Part shown: piece after piece, positions 30,247 to 38,903 of the stretch
Layout of the letters: each line of letters opens with the position of its first letter
Numbering within the stretch: the first letter of the stretch is position 1
Source: Muricea muricata
Lineage: Eukaryota; Cnidaria; Anthozoa; Malacalcyonacea; Plexauridae
Assembly (NCBI GenBank): GCA_963855995.1
Contig: OY979716.1
Span: 33,115,094 to 33,179,093, forward strand
DNA length: 64,000 nt
Reading direction: 5' to 3'
Position numbers and translations under genes: made by a program
The notes under the pieces: model-generated
Seen by the model: the letters and a program-made list of their open reading frames with translations, nothing else
What the model was told of the DNA's origin: nothing
Databases searched by the model: none

Positions 30247-31146
30247 ATGGCTGAAAATGCTGAAAACATAGAATTAGAAGATGTAGAACGCGAACGAGGA
30301 ACGCAACAAGCTAACGAAGAAGAGGAAACTAGTTTTATCGACGATAATAGAAGGCCTGGTGACGAGAGCATTCTCATTATCGACGGATCAAACCCTGTTT
30401 TTACGAGGGTGGACGGTGATAACGTTAGGGAAAATAACGAAGAAATGAAAGACGCAGACAGGGATTTGGGGCGCGGTATCGGTGTAAAACGAGGAAGGGC
30501 CATACACAATATGAAACAGTTTTTAAAAGAAGGACTCGGTGTTACAGTTAATAAAGGAGACGGTCCAAACTCAAAAATAATATACGATAAGGTAAGATTT
30601 ACGACCGACAAGGATAATAAGATTAACGGTGTCACGTACAAGGGTAAAAAAAATTTAATTTTAAGGGGTGGGGAACTTAGATACTCCGCGGATAAAACGA
30701 AGACAACGCTTGTTAACGAATTTAAGGAATTACTTAAAAGGGCGGACGCCGAACATCAAAAAACGCCAACCCCAATAGCTGAAAAACGTGCCGGGGTTGA
30801 TCTTCCACAAAACGTTATGAATAATATTATTGAGGATGTGAACGATCGAATAGATTCTGAAATAGATAGGAGATTCGATGAAGTATCGTCCAGCACGGAA
30901 ATAACGGCTAACGAGTTAAGGGAATTAAGGGGTACGTTATGCGCAAGAGAGGATCCGATCGAGGGAGTAGATTCGAGCGAGGAAAGAATTAAAGCCTTGG
31001 GTATCGAAATGGATCATTGGAAGAAGGAATCGGATAAAGCAAAAGCCGAAGGAAAAAATAACAAAGCCTTACTTCACGATGCTATGAGAAAAGCTGCAGA
31101 ATTAAAAGCAGACAAAATAAGATTAAAACTTAATCAAAACCCGTGA
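30247..31146 (+). CDS. Acidic coiled-coil Polinton protein (299 aa)
   Basis: An in-frame ATG at 30196 exists, but 30247 is chosen because it follows AAAATAAAG and avoids overlapping the divergent gene. The N-terminus is acidic (MAENAENIELEDVERERG). A central block (FLKEGLGVTVNKGDGPNSKI, then GVTYKGKKNLILRGGELRYS) looks conserved, and the last 60 residues are a charged coiled coil. The stop TGA overlaps the beginning of the next frame. In relatives I remember, this protein and the next form one longer protein, so a frameshift at the junction near 31141 is possible. Confidence 0.65.
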   Translation: MAENAENIELEDVERERGTQQANEEEETSFIDDNRRPGDESILIIDGSNPVFTRVDGDNVRENNEEMKDADRDLGRGIGVKRGRAIHNMKQFLKEGLGVTVNKGDGPNSKIIYDKVRFTTDKDNKINGVTYKGKKNLILRGGELRYSADKTKTTLVNEFKELLKRADAEHQKTPTPIAEKRAGVDLPQNVMNNIIEDVNDRIDSEIDRRFDEVSSSTEITANELRELRGTLCAREDPIEGVDSSEERIKALGIEMDHWKKESDKAKAEGKNNKALLHDAMRKAAELKADKIRLKLNQNP

Positions 31147-31493
31147 GCGAGGAAGTCCTAAGTATGATAGAAGAAGAAACCGATGTCAATGATTTAACCA
31201 GATTAGAAAAATTCAAAAAATGGGCTAGGGAAAACGTCGTTGGTGTGTCTGCAATCGCAATTTCTATAGCCGGTATAGTTACCACAGCCGTTATAGGTGC
31301 AAGAAGTGTGGTAAAGAAAGGTGGAAAAGGTGGAAAAAAACTCGGTCCGTTATTTTCCGCACTAGGAACGCTCTTATCAAAAATGATTTTGGTAGGCAGT
31401 CAAGGTCTTTTGTGGTTATCTCAAAATTTATGGGTATTATTTTTAATGATTACATATTTTCTTTACAACGAATACAGGAGAAAAAGAAGATAA
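31143..31493 (+). CDS. Small protein with two membrane helices (109-116 aa)
   Basis: The open frame begins near 31143 without an ATG (GTG); the first ATG is at 31164 (MIEEETDVNDLTRLEKFKKW). A first hydrophobic stretch (SAIAISIAGIVTTAVIGA) is followed by a Gly/Lys-rich loop (KKGGKGGKKLGPL) and a second helix (GLLWLSQNLWVLFLMITYFL) with a basic end RRKRR. It lacks the usual AATAAA start context, unlike its neighbours. This supports the idea that it was once the C-terminal part of the gene upstream. Confidence 0.6.
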   Translation: MSEEVLSMIEEETDVNDLTRLEKFKKWARENVVGVSAIAISIAGIVTTAVIGARSVVKKGGKGGKKLGPLFSALGTLLSKMILVGSQGLLWLSQNLWVLFLMITYFLYNEYRRKRR

Positions 31494-31497
31494 ATAA

Positions 31498-31830
31498 ATG
31501 ACTAATGTTATTAAAATTTTTTCCGTTCAATACGATGCGTTCTTAAACGAACTCGTACGATTATTTCCCTACAAAATAGAAATACGACTTTTGACTTCTT
31601 ACGTTGCCACGTTCACACACGAATACTTATTGGAAGAAGGATCGAAACTTATTAACGATCAGGTGGAATCATCCATTTCAAACAGGGATATCGAAGGACT
31701 CGTTTGTCTCGTCCGGGACAATCATAAATCAACCGTTCGATCGCTCGTAAACGAATTAACCGACAAGAATTTAAAAATCTTATGGGATTGGATTGATCTT
31801 TTCGTAAAATATTTAAACTATATAAAATAA
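31498..31830 (+). CDS. Unknown 110-aa protein
   Basis: Starts MTNVIKIFSVQYDAFLNELV after GATAAATAA, with AATAAA overlapping the stop region of the preceding gene. The protein is helical, with HEYLLEEGSKLINDQVESSI and LVRDNHKSTVRSLVNELTDK. It has no membrane segment or motif that I recognise. It lies directly upstream of the capsid protein gene in the structural block, so a virion or assembly role is possible. Confidence 0.6.
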   Translation: MTNVIKIFSVQYDAFLNELVRLFPYKIEIRLLTSYVATFTHEYLLEEGSKLINDQVESSISNRDIEGLVCLVRDNHKSTVRSLVNELTDKNLKILWDWIDLFVKYLNYIK

Positions 31831-31840
31831 AGAGTCAAAT

Positions 31841-33082
31841 ATGCTTACAGGAAAGAAATTGGAAGAAAGAATGGAAAGTCTCGATCCAGAATTTTCAAGA
31901 TACAAGGATGCAAAGATTACGGGAAAAAGACTTTTTACAGAAGTAACGTTCAATCCAAGCGTCATCAACCCTGGAGAATCCGTTTACATTTCCGTCCCAA
32001 CCCTCGGAGCGAATATGTGTCTAGTCCCAGACACCTTTTTCCTCACGGCAAAGTTCAAGAGCAAGAACACGAAATCCTGGTTCCTGAATAATCTTGGAAG
32101 ACTTTTGGTGAAACAATTACAAGTTATGGTTGGAAGTCGAGAAGCCTGTTACACGAACGATCAGGGAAGCTTGTATTCCGTATACAAGGATCTATGGTTA
32201 CATGTCGATCAAAGAAACAATATGGCGGATGTGGGAATAATGAACGAAAACACCAGAAAACTAATATCAGAAGATGACAGCGCCGATAAATCCGTTGTCG
32301 CTGACAAAACCGTTGTCGGCGTCTTCGATGGCCGGGTAAGAATTAAACTCGGAAAAATCCTAAACGACCACGGGTTATACGCACCCCTTGATGCAGGCAA
32401 CATCATCAAATACAAGTTAATTTTCCCAAAAGCAGACGAAATTATGGTTGCACAAAGCAGTCAAAAAGTTGCAGGGTACACGTTAGAAGACGTCAGGTTA
32501 GAATACTCGTCGATAGAGAACCCAGACGTGTATAACAAAGCCTTGAATAGCTTTCAGAGTCGAACGCTCGTCTTCGAAGACGTGACCTTCATCGATGAAG
32601 AGAATTGGGGAAAGGACACAACGATCATCAACAAGACAATCAATTTACCGTGCTCGTCGATGAAACACATCGTGATGCTTTTCAGAAAGAAAACGCTTAC
32701 AGATAGCGAAGAATACGTTTACCCAAAAATCAAAAGGGTAGATGTTACCATTGAGGGTAATCCAAATTCTGTTTACAGTCAGGGATTAGTCAAATCAAAA
32801 TTATTCGAGGAAGCCAGAAAGGTTTTCCTGAACTACGAAACGGATACCGTAACCCTCACCGACTTCTTCGCGAAAGACAAGTTTGCCTTGATCATCGATC
32901 TGCAGACCTACCCGGATAACGATGTTTCCGGTGACGGAAGAAAGATCCTGAACACTCAAAATGGAATCACACTCGGTATCAAAAAGGATAGAACATCAGA
33001 AGACATCGTGTGTAACACGTTCGTAGTGTCTGACAGGTATCTAAACTTTGTCAATATGATGTTCCGAAATCTCGAAATATAA
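31841..33082 (+). CDS. mcp: Major capsid protein candidate, double-jelly-roll type (413 aa)
   Basis: Intact frame. Features that fit the Polinton/adintovirus hexon-like family: VINPGESVYISVPTLGANM and LVPDTFFLTAKF as early beta strands, WFLNNLGRLLVKQLQVMVG as the conserved NLGR element, and YSVYKDLWLHVDQRN as the conserved KDLW helix. The remainder is beta-rich, with a second half of similar type. Its position just before the packaging ATPase matches Polinton gene order. Start context AAAATAAAGAGTCAAATATG. No signal peptide or membrane helix. The base composition is less AT-rich than in neighbouring genes, as expected for a highly expressed gene. Assignment rests on motif memory and context. 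Confidence 0.7.
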   Translation: MLTGKKLEERMESLDPEFSRYKDAKITGKRLFTEVTFNPSVINPGESVYISVPTLGANMCLVPDTFFLTAKFKSKNTKSWFLNNLGRLLVKQLQVMVGSREACYTNDQGSLYSVYKDLWLHVDQRNNMADVGIMNENTRKLISEDDSADKSVVADKTVVGVFDGRVRIKLGKILNDHGLYAPLDAGNIIKYKLIFPKADEIMVAQSSQKVAGYTLEDVRLEYSSIENPDVYNKALNSFQSRTLVFEDVTFIDEENWGKDTTIINKTINLPCSSMKHIVMLFRKKTLTDSEEYVYPKIKRVDVTIEGNPNSVYSQGLVKSKLFEEARKVFLNYETDTVTLTDFFAKDKFALIIDLQTYPDNDVSGDGRKILNTQNGITLGIKKDRTSEDIVCNTFVVSDRYLNFVNMMFRNLEI

Positions 33083-33086
33083 ATAA

Positions 33087-33684
33087 ATGAAATTTGAAAC
33101 GCCATTAAATATGATTATCGTCGGAATGACGGGTTGTGGGAAAACTTACTACCTTCTTAAAATGTTAGAAAATCATTATAAAAATCACTTTGAATACATT
33201 TTCCTAATTTGTCCAACGTATTTGTGGAACAAAACGTATCAGGGATGGGAATACAAAGACGATAAAATTTCTTCCCAACCCCCTGCGATCAAGACGAGGT
33301 AGAAAATTTTCTAAAATTCGTTACGCACAATTTCAAAGGCACAAACAGTTTAATCATTCTTGACGATTGTGCTAGCAGTCAATACGTAAAAAACAGATCG
33401 AGCGAAATCGTAAGACTTGCCTTTTCGGCAAGACATTACGGATTCAGTACAATTATCATTACCCAACAATTGACATCGATCACAAAACCGTACAGAACAC
33501 ACAGATTCTGGTTACGCTTTACAACCCTGATAAGAACGATATGAAAACGTCATTAGAAGGGTCCGTCGATGGTACCGAAAAAGAATATCTTGAAATCAAA
33601 GATAATCCTAAAAAAAACGAGTATTCCACGCTCGGAGTGTACCGTCGTCCTCCCTGGGGACATAGAATCGTATACTCATCATAA
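33087..33684 (+). pseudogene. atp: FtsK/HerA-type packaging ATPase, two frameshifts
   Basis: The start at 33087 (TATAAATAAATG) gives MKFETPLNMIIVGMTGCGKT: Walker A at residues 13-20 (GMTGCGKT). The first frame stops at 33302. Near 33280-33290 coding moves to another frame with NSLIILDDCASSQYV, the Walker B (LIILDD), then RLAFSARHYGFSTIIITQQL, the sensor-type strand with QQ. Near 33505 the frame changes again to LVTLYNPDKNDMKTSLEG and ends at 33684 (HRIVYSS). The total of about 200 residues is normal for this A32-like family that pumps viral DNA into capsids. Broken as it stands. Confidence 0.85.
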
Positions 33685-33690
33685 TAATAA

Positions 33691-34176
33691 ATGAACTCTG
33701 AAAATATTAATTTCCCCGACGTAAACTTTGAAATTCCCGAAGAAACTCCTGGTGAGACGTCTATTGACGGTTTGAGCGAAAAACTTATTTCGTTAGCCGA
33801 AAAAGGAAAAATAAACTACTCACCGAAATATATTCAAAAAGCTAACCGAGATGCTTTGGAAAAAACTAAAATAAAATACGATCGAAAAATTACAGAAAAA
33901 TCATCCAAAATGGTTTCAAACTTACTCGTTCCCAAACTCTCGGACATACTGGAAAAAACCACCCTAATCGAAAGTTCGGATGTATTGAAACAGAAATTAG
34001 ATGAAAACGAATTGTTTGAAGAAGAATTCACCGAATTGATAAACGATGAACTAATGTCTTACATTCCTAAAATCGGTTTGGTAAGCGGCGGCGTGAACGT
34101 TGTCGAAGAAATAATAAAGAAACGTATGGGAAAACAAGGCGAAATGAGCGAACCTCCTGACGTCGATCTGTCATAA
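33691..34176 (+). CDS. Acidic protein of unknown function (161 aa)
   Basis: Starts MNSENINFPDVNFEIPEETP after AATAATAA, 7 bp after the ATPase. Contains GLSEKLISLAEKGKINYSPK, a basic helix around KTKIKYDRKITEKSSK, a long acidic helix (QKLDENELFEEEFTELINDE) and KIGLVSGGVNVVEEIIKKRM, ending in an acidic tail. No membrane helix. Position between ATPase and the PTAP/PPxY gene suggests a structural or assembly protein. Not recognised. Confidence 0.6.
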   Translation: MNSENINFPDVNFEIPEETPGETSIDGLSEKLISLAEKGKINYSPKYIQKANRDALEKTKIKYDRKITEKSSKMVSNLLVPKLSDILEKTTLIESSDVLKQKLDENELFEEEFTELINDELMSYIPKIGLVSGGVNVVEEIIKKRMGKQGEMSEPPDVDLS

Positions 34177-34207
34177 TATTTTCATATACGTAATTGTATG
34201 TGAAAAT

Positions 34208-34594
34208 TTAAAGTCCCGGATAAAGTGGCGGTGCAGTCGGTTGTTGATTTTGAAAATATTCTCTCACTGTTTTTTTCTTCGCAAGTTCGGACTCGACTCC
34301 TTCTAATTCCTCTTTCCCGGTTTTAGTTTTCTTCTGACCTTTCTTAACTTTCCTAATCGTCTTAATAGTCCCTTTACTTCCATCCAATACCGCAACCATC
34401 CCACCGAGCACGGCAATCACGATGGTAGAAGGAAATACTATGGCCACGGTTACGCCGCCGGCAATAATAATTAATTTTAATAACGTTTTCCCAACCAATT
34501 TTAATTTCTTCCTTCTAGTATTTCCTTTCATTTCTGATAACTCCGTCGTTAATTCTTCTTTTAATTCCGTAAGTTCCTCCTCCATATCTTCCAT
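34208..34594 (-). CDS. Membrane protein ending in overlapping PTAP and PPxY late-domain motifs (128 aa)
   Basis: Layout: an acidic coiled coil (res 1-28), a basic patch (RRKKLKL), two hydrophobic segments (about 33-52 and 54-70), a Lys-rich region (RKVKKGQKKTKTGKEE), and the C-terminus REYFQNQQPTAPPLYPGL. The last residues hold P119-T-A-P and P122-P-L-Y sharing one proline. PTAP recruits TSG101/ESCRT-I and PPxY recruits NEDD4-type WW ubiquitin ligases in budding viruses (established knowledge). Here the function is inferred. It is the only minus-strand gene in the right half; start context GATAAATAAATAAGATATG, 44 bp from the divergent gene at 34639. A short tandem duplication (about 24 bp) lies between the two starts. 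Confidence 0.65.
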   Translation of the reverse strand: MEDMEEELTELKEELTTELSEMKGNTRRKKLKLVGKTLLKLIIIAGGVTVAIVFPSTIVIAVLGGMVAVLDGSKGTIKTIRKVKKGQKKTKTGKEELEGVESELAKKKTVREYFQNQQPTAPPLYPGL

Positions 34595-34638
34595 ATCTTA
34601 TTTATTTATCTCGTTCCATATCTTATTTATTAAAATAA

Positions 34639-34791
34639 ATGATAGAAAATATACTAGAACCAATATTTGTAATTGGAACTTGTACATTTATAAGTTTTGT
34701 ATATGTGTATGGAATGGAATGGCTCTCAAAACCGCGTGAAATGAAAGGTCCACCAGATATTAACTTGGACGATATTAAACAAATAAGATGA
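34639..34791 (+). CDS. Small single-pass membrane protein (50 aa)
   Basis: MIENILEPIFVIGTCTFISF begins a hydrophobic N-terminal helix (about 5-25), followed by GMEWLSKPREMKGPPD and a polar tail. Start context AAAATAAATG. Its TGA overlaps the ATG of the next gene (ATGA), so the two are probably translationally coupled or expressed together. Confidence 0.55.
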   Translation: MIENILEPIFVIGTCTFISFVYVYGMEWLSKPREMKGPPDINLDDIKQIR

Positions 34792-35015
34792 TACATATTT
34801 TGGGTTACGGAATCGGACTATACGTTCTAAAAAATATTCTAACGACCAAGGGACCACCTGGTCCACAAGGGCCACAAGGACCGCCTGGATTACGAGGACC
34901 ACCCGGACCAAGACAACTCGTCAATTGTAAAGAACTTTGTAAAACGTTATTGAACAAAGAACAAAAAAGCGAAAGCGTCCTGGAAAATATAATGGCAAAA
35001 AGGTCTACTAAATAA
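34788..35015 (+). CDS. Collagen-like membrane-anchored protein (75 aa)
   Basis: The short hydrophobic start [20 protein letters not shown] is followed by a run of G-P-P / G-P-Q triplets (res 22-41) and then [20 protein letters not shown], a Cys-containing helix. The collagen run is about seven triplets. The ATG overlaps the previous stop by ATGA. With the fibre gene next to it, this may anchor or cap a collagen-type trimer; that is an inference. Confidence 0.6.
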   Translation: MIHILGYGIGLYVLKNILTTKGPPGPQGPQGPPGLRGPPGPRQLVNCKELCKTLLNKEQKSESVLENIMAKRSTK

Positions 35016-35017
35016 AT

Positions 35018-37215
35018 GAGTTTAAATTTTGGATACTCGCTACCAGGTTTGGGAGAATTAAAAAAGATATCAAAATGAACGGTCATAAAATCTTAGACCT
35101 TTCATCACCAACGTCGGGTTCGGAACCCGTTACAAAAAGTTATGCGGACACACATTATTCTAGTGGTGGCGGTGGTGGACAACGTGGACCGCAAGGACCA
35201 AAAGGCGAGAAAGGAGATACGGGACCGCAAGGACCGAAAGGAGATACCGGTTTACAAGGACCAAAAGGTGACAAAGGAGATACCGGTTCACAAGGGTCAA
35301 AAGGTAACAAAGGAGATGCCGGTCCGCAAGGACCAAAAGGCGACCAAGGAGATACCGGTCCGCAAGGGCCAAAAGGTGACAAAGGAGATACAGGCACGCA
35401 AGGACCGAAAAGCGACAAAGGAGATGTAGGTTTACAAGGACCAAAAGGCGACAAAGGAGATGTAGGCTTACAAGGACCAAAAGGTGACAAAGGAGATGTA
35501 GGTTTACAAGGACCAAAAGGTGACAAGGGAGATACAGGCACGCAAGGGTCGAAAGGTGACAAAGGAGATGTAGGTTCACAAGGACCGAAAGGAGATACAG
35601 GCGCGCAAGGACCAAGAGGTCCTAAAGGTAACCAAGGGCCAAAAGGTGACACAGGCTCCGAGGGGTTGTCCACTTCGGGGTTTACATTACATTAATATGA
35701 ACAACCATAAAATTACAAACCTCCCGATCCTACGTAAGCAAACGACCCTATTACAAAACAATATGCGAACCGGGTATACTTAACCGACAGTGGTTTTACG
35801 ATGCAAGATAGTATCGGGATGAACAACCACGAAATATTAGGTTTCAACCCAGTCCCGTCCGATGGTACGGCAGCCGTGTCAAAAAGTTATACCGACCAGT
35901 GGCGAAGCCAGCTTGATGCGAGTGGTCATGCTATTTCGCAACGAGCGCCGAAGGTGCGAATCTGATGCACATGGGGGGGGGGTCCGGGGGAACTCCCCCG
36001 GAAAATTTTGAAATCTAGACTCCCAGAATCGCCATTTGCGGCAATCTGAGCATGAAATTTGAGGGAATAGGTTGACCTAATGAAGGGCAAAATGTGGATA
36101 TTTAAGCAAATTTCGGACAACAAGATTGACAAAAAAATAGGAAAACCCCATTCACAGACACCGGCAGATATTGATGATATAATAATTCGTATCGCCGTGC
36201 ATTCCAAAATAATTCGTGGTTTTAGCGCCTGATCAAATTTCATGTTTATATTTATATCAATTTCACTGGAAAAATACATCCCAATCAAATTTTCTACCAT
36301 TTTGCCACCATTTACATATTATATATTGTTGTAATCGCTAGGGTATGATGAGCATAAATATAGTTGAATGAAATTCATAGTCCGTCTACTTAAAAAGTTA
36401 CTAGCGAATTTATTTGCAGGCACATTGATGTATTATATATTGTTGTAATTGCTAGGATATGATGAGCATACTATAGCCTTGTTCGCTTTGATTTCGCGAA
36501 CTAAAAGACTTTTGTAATAGATCAACAATAACATCTCGTGTACTGTCAGATACGCTTGGTTGAATCGGATTGATTTCCATATTCATAAATCTATTTCGCC
36601 ACTGGAATATGAAATATTCAAAGCTTGTCATGCGTCGAAGCTCGAGCAGGAGTAAAATGCATATTTTGGCGTGTTTTGCATTCTTAAAAGCTGTTTTAGC
36701 CAATGAGCATCGTTAGAATTTTAAGATTTTCCTGCTCGCCTGAGTTGAGCAGGACTAAACTTCGGGCAGGCCGCCCATTTTTCCTGCTTTTGCCAGCATG
36801 CAGGTAAAGGCCCGCATTCATTCAAAATAAGTTATTAAATAACGTTCATAATGTATTTCTCTGGTTATAATTTCTGCGCAACGTATTGAAATTAGGAAAA
36901 TATAAGAAAATGTGTACAGTTGGGTAAATGTGTTTTCTTTTAAAAAATATATGCGTGAAAAAATTCATTATTTGAAATTTTGTATGTCATGCTCAGCAGG
37001 ACAAGCAGGACATCTGGCTTCGCCACTGATACCGACACGATGTACATTAAAAAAAGTACCGACATCGATATGAACGGTCATCGTATTACCGGGTTACCTA
37101 AAAACCCATCAACGTCCGGCGAACCCATTACGAAATTTTATTTCGAACAACATTTGTCAGGACATATAAACATTATGACGTTTAAAGGAACTCCCAGTAA
37201 CGTTACTATGTTACC
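35018..37215 (+). pseudogene. Collagen-like fibre with repeated tail-fibre modules, broken by frameshifts and a hAT insertion
   Basis: The start after CTAAATAA at 35018 gives [18 protein letters not shown], and one base out of frame the 206-residue frame 35075-35695 follows. It opens with [20 protein letters not shown] and holds ~45 Gly-X-Y triplets of the kind [10 protein letters not shown]. Three more modules of the same ~28-residue design (MN-G/N-H-x-I ... P ... K-x-Y) follow at 35697, 35819 and 37070. They are linked by a frame change after 35695, another near 35730, a TAA near 35734, and the hAT element at 35897-37028. Such MxGxxI...K-x-Y repeats resemble phage tail-fibre modules. Inferred role: a trimeric receptor-binding fibre. 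The gene breaks off near 37215. Confidence 0.75.
35897..37028. mobile_element. hAT-type element inserted in the viral fibre gene (1132 bp)
   Basis: The ends CAGTGGCGAAGCCAG and CTGGCTTCGCCACTG are perfect inverts. ATACCGAC flanks both sides (35889-35896 and 37029-37036), an 8-bp duplication. Removal of the element and one copy of the duplication restores continuity of the fibre module. A GC hairpin (CCGGGGG...CCCCCGG) lies at 35984-36001, common in hAT ends of marine animals. No transposase gene; the short frames inside are chance. It dates after the viral insertion. Confidence 0.92.
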
Positions 37216-37424
37216 TATGTTACTAATTAGTTACCCTCGCCCCGGGCTTACGCCCGGAACAGCGCTTCGCGCCGTTGGCTCGGGGACAAAGACTCCACAT
37301 AACCATCGTCGAACAGGCGATAATCGCCGTAGGCTTTATACGGTGCAAGTCCTTGTTTGTCGTAATCGCTGGAGTGTTAAATATGGTGATTGAAAATGTC
37401 GTAAAGTCCAAACGGTGGCGAGTC
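37216..37424. other. GC-rich junction after the viral element
   Basis: Starts with CCCCGGGCTTACGCCCGG, a hairpin, and GCGCTTCGCGC. No match to the viral element. It could be the end of another repeat that truncated the Polinton on its right side. Confidence 0.4.
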
Positions 37425-37675
37425 GATAAAGTTATTTTGCGTGAATAATTAATGTATTTTCTAAGTTTTTTCCCTACATCATGACATCCAAAGTTAGGAT
37501 CTATCGAAAGCATCATTTTATTAACAGCAGTAGCAATAGCAATCAAAGCGGACTTTAGATAGCCATGAACTGTAACGCCGCGTTTTTGTAGATATTTTTT
37601 GATGCCAGCCACATTCATTGAGGAAAATCTCTCTGATTCCGGCTCCTTAGTCGTTTTTCTCAATAGTTTTAACAT
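37425..37675 (-). CDS. Possible first exon with a SAP-like segment
   Basis: The frame opens MLKLLRKTTKEPESERF and continues MNVAGIKKYLQKRGVTVHGY, LKSALIAIATAVNKMMLSI and DPNFG. The K-x-Y-L-x-x-R-G-V-x-V-x-G pattern with a following helix resembles a SAP-type DNA-binding motif seen in transposon-associated proteins of invertebrates. No continuation was found downstream on the minus strand. Could be the start of an element that inserted at the right edge of the Polinton. Confidence 0.4.
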
Positions 37676-37834
37676 AAAAATACAAAAGCGTTTGAATATT
37701 GTGCGGTAAATTTGAAATTCAAAACAGGAGTCAAGTCACCGCCATGTTCGTTATGCGAATGTCCGCAATGTTTACATTTTGTGTCACGTGACACCTGAAA
37801 AACTACACGTGCTTTTCACAGCTGAAGTCATGGA

Positions 37835-38300
37835 TTTCGTCTCACTCGCAAGCACTCGCGACTCGAAACATCCGAGTGCTTGCGAGTAAAAAAGCTCAGA
37901 TAACTTGTACATATCGAAGTTATGTGCGGAAACGCAATAGCCATGAGGAGCGTAGTACAATTATGGATATTATAGCGTGTTTATAAACGACTGCCATATG
38001 ATGGGACATATTTTCTACGATATATTACTATAGATCTATATACTATTACTAACTTTAAAAGCGAAACATGCCGCAGCAGTGAAACACGTTGACACGTCGT
38101 CTTGTAGTTCTTAAGATTAGAGTATCAAATTAGGAGTAAAAACGTATTAATACTGTAAAGCGCAAAGTCACAAAATATAACTTACATTGCATGTTCTGCT
38201 GGCATCTGTCTTGAAACGGGAACCATCTCATTCATATACTCAAGCGACTTGATACGCTAAATCAAATTGAAGGTAATATCGATGGAACGGCCGACGTAAC
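37835..38300. repeat. Left arm of a fold-back element (partner 46663-48443)
   Basis: The segment from TTTCGTCTCACTCGCAAGCA at the left to CGATGGAACGGCCGACGTAA at the right is the reverse complement of 46663-48443, apart from small differences and the 1182-bp insertion at 46772-47953 in the partner. The outer 60 bp are rich in CTCGCGAGT-type units. Confidence 0.8.
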
Positions 38301-38308
38301 AACGAAAC

Positions 38309-38903
38309 AGTGGTGTGAATGTTTTTGGCACCGGTCAGAATCATTTCAGCTGATCATGTTTGTTTTTTGCCCATAACTTACATTTTGTGCGGGTTTGAGA
38401 TGAGTCGACCGGTTTTCAGAGGTGAAATTTTAAAAGGACATCTAAAATTTGCGTTTAATGAACGAATCAAATGTTGCTTGTAAACTGTGTATGTCAGGCC
38501 GCATTGCCCCAAAACGGCAAAAGGCCAAACTCTATATGTGTCAATTTCTAACCGCAACTAATATCAGAAACTTATTTTTAACACATAAACAGGGAATTAG
38601 ATTTTCGTATATATTGATATTGTATGTGATAAAGTAAGTCAATGTTCATGTATTTTGCAGTGCATCCATGCCAAGTTGTCACAGTACTATCGAATACTGT
38701 CACCGGTGTCAAATAGCATTCATTGCGTCAATAATACAAAAACTATAAATAAATGCTGTGTTTCCCAATGAGATAAATGCTGTGGCACTACAAACAACTA
38801 GAAATGCCTCGATTAGCTGTTGAGCTAAAACTTAAAGTCTGCACCGCGAAGGATTTCGCGTGCCGGAGGTGTGTCTTTTTAACACAAAAACATTCACACC
38901 ACT
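38309..38903. mobile_element. MITE with AGTGGTGTGAATGTTTTTG ends (595 bp)
   Basis: The left end AGTGGTGTGAATGTTTTTG is mirrored at the right end, ending CATTCACACCACT. AAAC lies directly outside both ends, possibly a 4-bp duplication. No coding region. Superfamily not assigned. Confidence 0.6.

Larger units (their letters stand above)
20640..37215. mobile_element. Polinton/Maverick-type (adintovirus-like) integrated viral element, degraded
   Basis: The hallmark set is present: protein-primed family B DNA polymerase, retroviral-type integrase, FtsK/HerA-type ATPase and a capsid protein candidate of the double-jelly-roll type, plus many small proteins and a collagen-like fibre. The gene order is a left minus-strand replication block, a mixed middle, and a right plus-strand structural block. 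Boundaries are set by the outermost genes because no terminal inverted repeats could be found; the right end breaks off near 37215 where unrelated sequence starts. Interruptions: frameshifts in at least five genes, one nonsense codon, and a 1132-bp hAT insertion. An adenain-like protease, which most relatives carry, was not found. The copy cannot be functional as it stands. Confidence 0.9.

Noticed and set aside
35155..35673. Antisense frames of 151 and 172 aa over the collagen region
   Set aside because: Mirror frames of the Gly-X-Y repeat; the plus-strand frame has the proper start context and domain pattern.
20640..37215. Terminal inverted repeats of the Polinton
   Set aside because: I compared the sequence around 20500-20700 with that around 37100-37450 and saw no inverted match; a systematic alignment would be needed to exclude short remains.
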